Positions 59,578 through 64,000 of a stretch of DNA of 64,000 bases are shown in pieces. Position 1 is the stretch's first letter; the number at the start of each line of letters is the position of its first letter. Source of the stretch: Burkholderiales bacterium (GTDB taxonomy: Bacteria > Pseudomonadota > Gammaproteobacteria > Burkholderiales > Burkholderiaceae_C); NCBI GenBank assembly GCA_003241965.1, contig QBMB01000006.1:21351-85350 (forward strand), given 5' to 3'. The notes under the pieces are model-generated. The model saw only the letters and a list, made by a program, of their open reading frames with translations, made no database searches and was not told the DNA's origin. Both the position numbers and the translations under genes were made by a program.

Positions 59578-60582
59578 ATGCAAGACAACAACAGCCCATC
59601 ATCCTCACGCCGCCACCTCGTCGCCGCCCTGCCCGCGGCCTGCCTGCTGAGCGTGTTCGCGCCCACTGCCTGGGCGCAGACCGACTACCCCTCGCGCGCA
59701 CTGCGTGTGATCGTGCCGCAGCCGCCCGGTGGTGGTTTTGATTTCGTGGCGCGTGCGCTCGGCGAGCGCCTGGCCAAGCGGCTGGGCCAGCCGGTGGTGG
59801 TTGAAAACCGCACCGGCTCGGGCACGCTGATCGGTACCGACGCGGCCGCCAAGGCCGCACCCGACGGCTACACGCTGCTCACCGGTTCGGTGTCGAACAT
59901 GGTGCTGAACATGGGCCTGTACAAAAACCTCACTTACGACAGCCTGCGCGACTTCGAGCCGGTGGGCCTGGCGGTGAGCTACAGCTACACGCTGATCGCG
60001 CGCGCCGACCTGCCGTTCAAAACCCTGGCCGAGGTGGTGGCGCACGCCAAGGCCAACCCCGGCAAGCTCACCTGCGCCTCGGCCGGCAACGGATCGGGCC
60101 AGCACGTGCTGGCCGCCGCGCTTTGGCAACTGGCCGGGGTGGAGATCACGCACATTCCCTACCGCGGTGCGCAGGCCGCGTACACCGATCTGCTCGGTGG
60201 CCGGGTCGACATGTTCTTCGACCTCACGCCCACCACGCGCGCGCACATTGAAACCGGCAAGGTGTTTCCGCTCGTGGTGTCGGGCACCGAGCGCAATGCG
60301 TTGCAGCCCACGGTGCCCACGATCAACGAAACCGGCGTCGCCAGGCTCGACCTGGAATCGTGGTTCGGCTTTCTCGCGCCGCGCGGCACTCCACCACAAG
60401 CCCTGCAGCGCCTGCGCACCGAGCTGGCCGCGGTGATCGCCGAGCCGGAACTGCGCGAGGTGTTTGCCAAGGCTGGCGGCAAGCCGATGACCATCAGCGT
60501 CGAACAAACGTCTGCCATGCTCAAGCGGGACGTGGACCGCTGGACCGCGCTGATCCGCGCGGCCAACATTTCACTCGACTGA
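59578..60582 (+). CDS. Bug/TctC-family periplasmic receptor (3)
   Basis: This 334-residue Bug protein has a signal with SRRHLVAALPAA (twin Arg; cleavage after TAWAQ). The signature YPSRALRVIVPQPPGGGFDF is present, as is late SWFGFLAPRGTPPQAL. CAGGAG precedes the ATG. It is the second gene of the NTF2-like/Bug/FMN-reductase cluster. No TctAB partner is present. The ligand is probably the carboxylate or amide handled by the neighbouring enzymes. Confidence 0.93.
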   Translation: MQDNNSPSSSRRHLVAALPAACLLSVFAPTAWAQTDYPSRALRVIVPQPPGGGFDFVARALGERLAKRLGQPVVVENRTGSGTLIGTDAAAKAAPDGYTLLTGSVSNMVLNMGLYKNLTYDSLRDFEPVGLAVSYSYTLIARADLPFKTLAEVVAHAKANPGKLTCASAGNGSGQHVLAAALWQLAGVEITHIPYRGAQAAYTDLLGGRVDMFFDLTPTTRAHIETGKVFPLVVSGTERNALQPTVPTINETGVARLDLESWFGFLAPRGTPPQALQRLRTELAAVIAEPELREVFAKAGGKPMTISVEQTSAMLKRDVDRWTALIRAANISLD

Positions 60583-60605
60583 TTTTTTCAACCTCAGGAC
60601 ATTCC

Positions 60606-61160
60606 ATGACCTTCAACGTCGTTGCCATCTCGGGCAGCCTTCGCAAGAGCTCCACCAACACCATGGCACTGCGCGCAGCGCAGCGGCTGGCACCCGAGGG
60701 CATGTCGATCGAGATCGTGGACATCGCCGACATTCCCTTCTACAACGACGATGTGCGCGCGGCCGGTGAACCCGCGTCGGTGACGGCGCTCAAGGCGAAG
60801 ATCGCTGCCGCCGACGCGGTGCTGATCGCCACGCCCGAGTACAACTTCTCCATTCCCGGCGTGCTCAAGAACACGCTGGACTGGATGTCGCGCCCGCCCT
60901 CGCCGCCATTCGACGGCAAGCCGGTGGCCATTCTCGGCGCCAGCCCCGGCCCGGTGGGCACCGCCCGCGTGCAATACCACCTGCGCCAGGTGCTGGTGTT
61001 CCTCAACGCGTTCACGCTGAACAAGCCCGAGGTGTTCATCAACCACTCGGGCAGCAAGTTCAACGCCGAGGGCGAACTGACCGACGAAGCCACGGCCAGG
61101 TTCATCGGAGAGCAGCTGGTGGCATTGCGCACCCTGGCCGAGCGGGTGGCGCCACGCTGA
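60606..61160 (+). CDS. NAD(P)H-dependent FMN reductase
   Basis: This 184-residue flavodoxin-like enzyme has the FMN phosphate loop VAISGSLRKSSTNTMAL, the flavin-ring loop ATPEYNFSIPGVLKNTLDW and GASPGPVGTAR. It belongs to the ChrR/AzoR-like NADPH-dependent FMN reductases, which reduce flavin, quinones or chromate. It starts 23 bases after the Bug gene. The next gene, a MesD-like methionine synthase, begins 90 bases later; reduced flavin supply to an oxygen-dependent reaction is one possible link. Confidence 0.9.
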   Translation: MTFNVVAISGSLRKSSTNTMALRAAQRLAPEGMSIEIVDIADIPFYNDDVRAAGEPASVTALKAKIAAADAVLIATPEYNFSIPGVLKNTLDWMSRPPSPPFDGKPVAILGASPGPVGTARVQYHLRQVLVFLNAFTLNKPEVFINHSGSKFNAEGELTDEATARFIGEQLVALRTLAERVAPR

Positions 61161-61250
61161 ACAAGGCCTGGGCGCGCGAAGCCCCCGCGACAGCGGAAAC
61201 GGCATGGCCTGTTTAAGATCCCGGCGCACCCTACAACACCCGGAGACACC

Positions 61251-62273
61251 ATGTTCGATACCGCGATCGCAGGCAGCCTGCCCAAACCGTCCTGGCTGGC
61301 AGAAACCGAAAAACTCTGGCCGCAATGGAAGACCCAGGGCCCCGAGTTGCAGCAGGCCAAGGCCGACGCCACCCTGCTCTGGATCAAGGCACAGGAAGAC
61401 GCGGGCCTGGACGTGATCGGTGACGGCGAGCAGGCGCGCCAGCACTTCGTGCACGGCTTTGTGGAGCAGGTCGAGGGCATCGACTTCGAGCACAAGGTGA
61501 CCATGGGCATCCGCAACAACCGCTACGACGCGCAGGTGCCGCAGGTGGTGGCCCCACTGCGTCTGAAGGGCCGCGTGCACGCGTTTGAAGCGCAGCTCGC
61601 ACGCAAGCACACGAAGAAGAAACTCAAGTTCACCCTGCCCGGCCCCATGACCATCGTGGACACGGTGGCAGACCGTTTCTACGGCGACAAGGTGAAGATG
61701 GCCATGGCGTTTGCCGAGCTGCTCAACCAGGAAGCGCTGGCGCTGCAGGCCGATGGTGTGGACATCATCCAGTTCGACGAACCGGCCTTCAACGTCTACA
61801 TGCAGGACGCGGCCGACTGGGGCGTGGCCGCGCTCGAAGTGGCCGCGCGCGGCCTCACCTGCACCACGGCCGTGCACATTTGTTACGGCTACGGCATCAA
61901 GGCCAACGTGGACTGGAAGCAGACGCTGGGCGAGGAGTGGCGCCAGTACGAGCAGGTGTTCCCAGCGCTGGCGAAAAGCAGCATCCAGCAGGTGAGCCTG
62001 GAGTGTTTCCATTCGCATGTGCCGCCTGAGCTGATGCAGCTGCTCGTGGGCAAGGACGTGATGGTGGGTGTGATCGACGTGGCCAGCGACGTGATCGAAA
62101 CGCCGGAACAAGTGGCCGACACCATCGGGCTGGCGCTGAAATACGTGCCGAAAAACCACCTGATCGCCTGCACCAACTGCGGCCTGGCGCCGATGAGCCG
62201 CGAAGTCGCCATGGCCAAACTCGAAGCGCTGGCCCAGGGTGCTGCGCTGGCGCGTCAACGCTACAGCGTCTGA
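61251..62273 (+). CDS. Core-MetE methionine synthase, MesD-like
   Basis: This 340-residue protein matches only the C-terminal catalytic barrel of cobalamin-independent methionine synthase. It has IAGSLPKPSWLAE, GLDVIGDGEQARQHF, DIIQFDEPAFNVY and the zinc ligands His209 and Cys211 (AVHICYGYG) and Cys310 (ACTNCGLAP), with Glu251 (SLECFHSH) as a candidate fourth. It lacks the N-terminal folate half. It resembles the MesD group of folate-independent synthases as I recall it. MesD is known to work with MesX (DUF1852), which is not seen here. CGGAG precedes the ATG. Confidence 0.85.
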   Translation: MFDTAIAGSLPKPSWLAETEKLWPQWKTQGPELQQAKADATLLWIKAQEDAGLDVIGDGEQARQHFVHGFVEQVEGIDFEHKVTMGIRNNRYDAQVPQVVAPLRLKGRVHAFEAQLARKHTKKKLKFTLPGPMTIVDTVADRFYGDKVKMAMAFAELLNQEALALQADGVDIIQFDEPAFNVYMQDAADWGVAALEVAARGLTCTTAVHICYGYGIKANVDWKQTLGEEWRQYEQVFPALAKSSIQQVSLECFHSHVPPELMQLLVGKDVMVGVIDVASDVIETPEQVADTIGLALKYVPKNHLIACTNCGLAPMSREVAMAKLEALAQGAALARQRYSV

Positions 62274-62275
62274 CC

Positions 62276-63463
62276 ATGCGCGCGCCCCTGCCTGCGGCCG
62301 ACCTGGCCGACCTGGGTCTGAGCCCCGAGCGCATGCGCCACCTGGTCGGCGTCTTGCAGGCCGACGTGGACCGTGGCCGTCTGCCCGGCGCCGTGGTGGT
62401 GCTCGCGCGCCACGGCCGCATTGCGCTCATGGAGAGCATCGGCCGGCTCGACCCGAACCGCGATGCGCCCATGAGCCTGGATGCCGTGTTCCGCATCTAC
62501 TCCATGACCAAGCCCATCGTCTCGGTGGCGGTGATGATGCTGATCGAACAAGGCCGCTTGAAGCTGGCCGACCCGGTGCACCAGCACCTGAGCGAGTACG
62601 CGCAGCAGCAACTGGCGGTGCAGACGCCCGATGGCATGACGCTGCGCCCGGTGCAGCGGGCAGCCACGGTGCAGGACCTGCTGCGCCACACCGCCGGCCT
62701 GACCTACGAGTTCCTGGGTGATTCGCCGGTGCAGCAACGCTACCGCGAAGAAAACATGGGATCACGCCAGCGCAGCAACGCCGAGTTCAGCCACGCACTC
62801 GCTGCCCTGCCGCTGATGTTCGAGCCCGGCAGCGTGTGGGCCTACAGCCGCGCCACCGACGTGCTGGGCCGCCTGGTGGAAGTGATCACCGGCCAGCCGC
62901 TGGGTGAACACCTGCAACAGGCGATCCTGGCGCCGCTGGGCATGACAGACACAGCCTTCGTCGTGCCCGAGGCCGTCCACGCGCGCATCGCCGAACCGTT
63001 CGCTCACGACCCCGACGGTGGCATCCCGATGCGCCTGATCGATCCGCGCGAAACGCCCACCATGCACAGCGGTGGCGGCGGGCTCATGTCCACCGCCGCC
63101 GACTACGCGCGTTTCCTGCAGTTCATGCTGAACAAGGGGCAACTCGGCGGCGTGCGGCTGCTGGGCCCGCGCACGGTGGACTTCATGACCGCCGACCACC
63201 TGGGGCCGATACGGGGCAACGACCCGTCGCTGCTGCCACCCGGCCACGGCTTCGGTCTGGGTTTTGCCGTGCGCACCAGCGCCGGCGAGGCACCCATGCC
63301 GGGCTCGGTGGGCACCTACCACTGGAGCGGCATCGGTGGCACCAGCTTCTTCGTCGACCCGACCGAGAACCTGTTCGGCATTTTCCTGGCCCAAGCCCCC
63401 AACCAGCGCGAGCACTACCGGGCGCTGTTTCGCACCATGGCTTATGCAGCGTTGGTGGACTGA
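62276..63463 (+). CDS. Serine hydrolase, class C beta-lactamase/EstB-like
   Basis: This 395-residue protein has the penicillin-binding-like fold. The SxxK nucleophile is Ser76-Met-Thr-Lys79 (FRIYSMTKPIVS), the Tyr motif is at WAYSRATDVLGRL, and HSGGGGLMST and HWSGIGGTSFF lie near the C-terminus. There is no signal peptide, so it is probably a cytosolic esterase of the EstB type rather than a beta-lactamase. It starts 2 bases after the methionine synthase stop and overlaps the convergent DUF2889 gene by 22 bases. Confidence 0.9.
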   Translation: MRAPLPAADLADLGLSPERMRHLVGVLQADVDRGRLPGAVVVLARHGRIALMESIGRLDPNRDAPMSLDAVFRIYSMTKPIVSVAVMMLIEQGRLKLADPVHQHLSEYAQQQLAVQTPDGMTLRPVQRAATVQDLLRHTAGLTYEFLGDSPVQQRYREENMGSRQRSNAEFSHALAALPLMFEPGSVWAYSRATDVLGRLVEVITGQPLGEHLQQAILAPLGMTDTAFVVPEAVHARIAEPFAHDPDGGIPMRLIDPRETPTMHSGGGGLMSTAADYARFLQFMLNKGQLGGVRLLGPRTVDFMTADHLGPIRGNDPSLLPPGHGFGLGFAVRTSAGEAPMPGSVGTYHWSGIGGTSFFVDPTENLFGIFLAQAPNQREHYRALFRTMAYAALVD

Positions 63464-63981
63464 GGCACTTTTGCCGGCGGCTGCCAGCGGAAGAACATTG
63501 GATACACCTTCTCCACCACGGGCCCATTGAAGTCCCAGGCCAGGCACTGGCCCAGGTGCACCGGCGGGCTGCCGTCGGCCGGTGGGGCGAACGAGGCCGA
63601 GCGGGTCTGGAACGCGGCGGTGGCCAGGTTGAACAGCAGCTCGCGCAGGTGCGTACAACCCTGGATGCCGCCGAGGTGGCGCTGGATGGTGTGGCGCCAG
63701 CCCTTGCCGAGCACCTCGCCCACCAGGCGTTGCATGGGTGCCATCGTTTCGGGGCACGGGCCGTGTGGGTGCGCGTCCATGGCCACCGAAATCTCGCGGA
63801 TCACCATGGACTCATCGACCGTGACGCGGATGTGCATGTGGTGCACCGGCTCGCCCGCCTGCCAGCTGCGCTCGCCGTCGATCTTGAAGGTGTGGGGCTT
63901 GCTGTCGTGCAGCGTGCCCTCGATGTCCCAGAGACCGTCTTCGCGGTGAAAGCCGCGGTATTCGACGCGGCGGGTGTGCAT
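63442..63981 (-). CDS. DUF2889 domain-containing protein
   Basis: This 179-residue soluble protein begins MHTRRVEYRGFHREDGLWDI and contains HMHIRVTVDESMVIREI and GCTHLRELLFNLAT, with a late CLAWDF motif. These are the hallmarks of DUF2889, a proteobacterial family often found near aromatic or fatty-acid catabolic genes; its function is not established to my knowledge. The start lies 19 bases from the window end, so its promoter is outside. Confidence 0.88.
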   Translation of the reverse strand: MHTRRVEYRGFHREDGLWDIEGTLHDSKPHTFKIDGERSWQAGEPVHHMHIRVTVDESMVIREISVAMDAHPHGPCPETMAPMQRLVGEVLGKGWRHTIQRHLGGIQGCTHLRELLFNLATAAFQTRSASFAPPADGSPPVHLGQCLAWDFNGPVVEKVYPMFFRWQPPAKVPQSTNAA

Positions 63982-64000
63982 GGGTGTGCGGGGCTGGGGT

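Noticed and set aside
62276-63463. Annotating the serine hydrolase as an antibiotic-resistance beta-lactamase
   Set aside because: It has no export signal and its motifs fit EstB-type esterases; resistance cannot be supported from sequence.

Overview
The window is GC-rich DNA from a betaproteobacterium, most likely a Comamonadaceae member of the Burkholderiales (Hydrogenophaga, Acidovorax or Polaromonas-like). The evidence is three orphan Bug-type (TctC) solute receptors, a phc-type quorum-sensing operon, a CoA-dependent anthranilate pathway, Liv-type ABC importers with acyl-CoA ligases, a PEP-CTERM protein and DUF1840/DUF2889 proteins. I see no rRNA, tRNA, CRISPR array, integrase or insertion sequence. 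Nearly all of the sequence is chromosomal-style coding DNA in short operons. The assignment to a genus is inference.

Region by region. (1) 1-5.4 kb, minus strand: a glycine/valine-rich lipoprotein cut by the window edge, then a four-gene operon with the layout and domain content of phcBSRQ: signal methyltransferase, membrane sensor kinase, receiver-kinase hybrid and response regulator. It lies downstream of htpG (5.4-7.3 kb), which has a near-perfect sigma-32 promoter. (2) 7.4-10.9 kb: a lipase-like hydrolase, a 23S-type pseudouridine synthase and a Crp/Fnr regulator. The regulator is divergent from (3) 11.1-19.6 kb: acyl-CoA synthetase, LivG, LivH, LivM, LivK, LivF and a PaaK-like ligase, an uptake-and-activation operon for a carboxylic acid. 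Two matched TGTC-N8-GACA boxes lie in the divergent promoter, and a striking double stem-loop separates livK from livF. (4) 19.7-22.3 kb: two Bug receptors and a DUF1840 protein.

(5) 22.4-29.5 kb: an aerobic 2-aminobenzoyl-CoA (anthraniloyl-CoA) operon: fused monooxygenase/reductase, MarR regulator, enoyl-CoA hydratase, acyl-CoA dehydrogenase, 2-aminobenzoate-CoA ligase and a RidA-like protein. A MarR-like palindrome abuts an apparently leaderless start. (6) 29.6-34.5 kb: a PEP-CTERM protein with a sigma-54 promoter, divergent from a PQQ-type sugar dehydrogenase, a small cytochrome c and a TonB receptor that resembles PqqU/YncD. These three look like a redox module that imports its own cofactor. 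(7) 34.5-39.0 kb: two histidine kinases and a LuxR-type response regulator. (8) 39.2-43.2 kb: a minimal four-gene Csu-like chaperone-usher pilus with spore-coat-U pilins.

(9) 43.4-47.8 kb: a 64-residue unknown protein, a Tat-exported amino-acid-type receptor, and a TIR-domain protein translationally coupled to an exported double-DTG aspartic-protease-like protein with a PDZ domain; then a lipoprotein. This TIR/protease pair is the best candidate for something undescribed. (10) 47.9-52.0 kb: acyl-CoA synthetase divergent from an AcoR-like regulator that lacks the AAA+ domain, a DUF1810 protein and an unknown protein. (11) 52.2-58.8 kb: a giant 1879-residue CHASE/PAS/kinase/receiver/Hpt hybrid divergent from a response regulator. 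(12) 58.9-64.0 kb: NTF2-like protein, Bug receptor, FMN reductase, MetE-core methionine synthase (MesD-like), class-C-type serine hydrolase and a convergent DUF2889 protein. The overall theme is sensing, uptake and CoA-dependent catabolism of aromatic or other organic acids.
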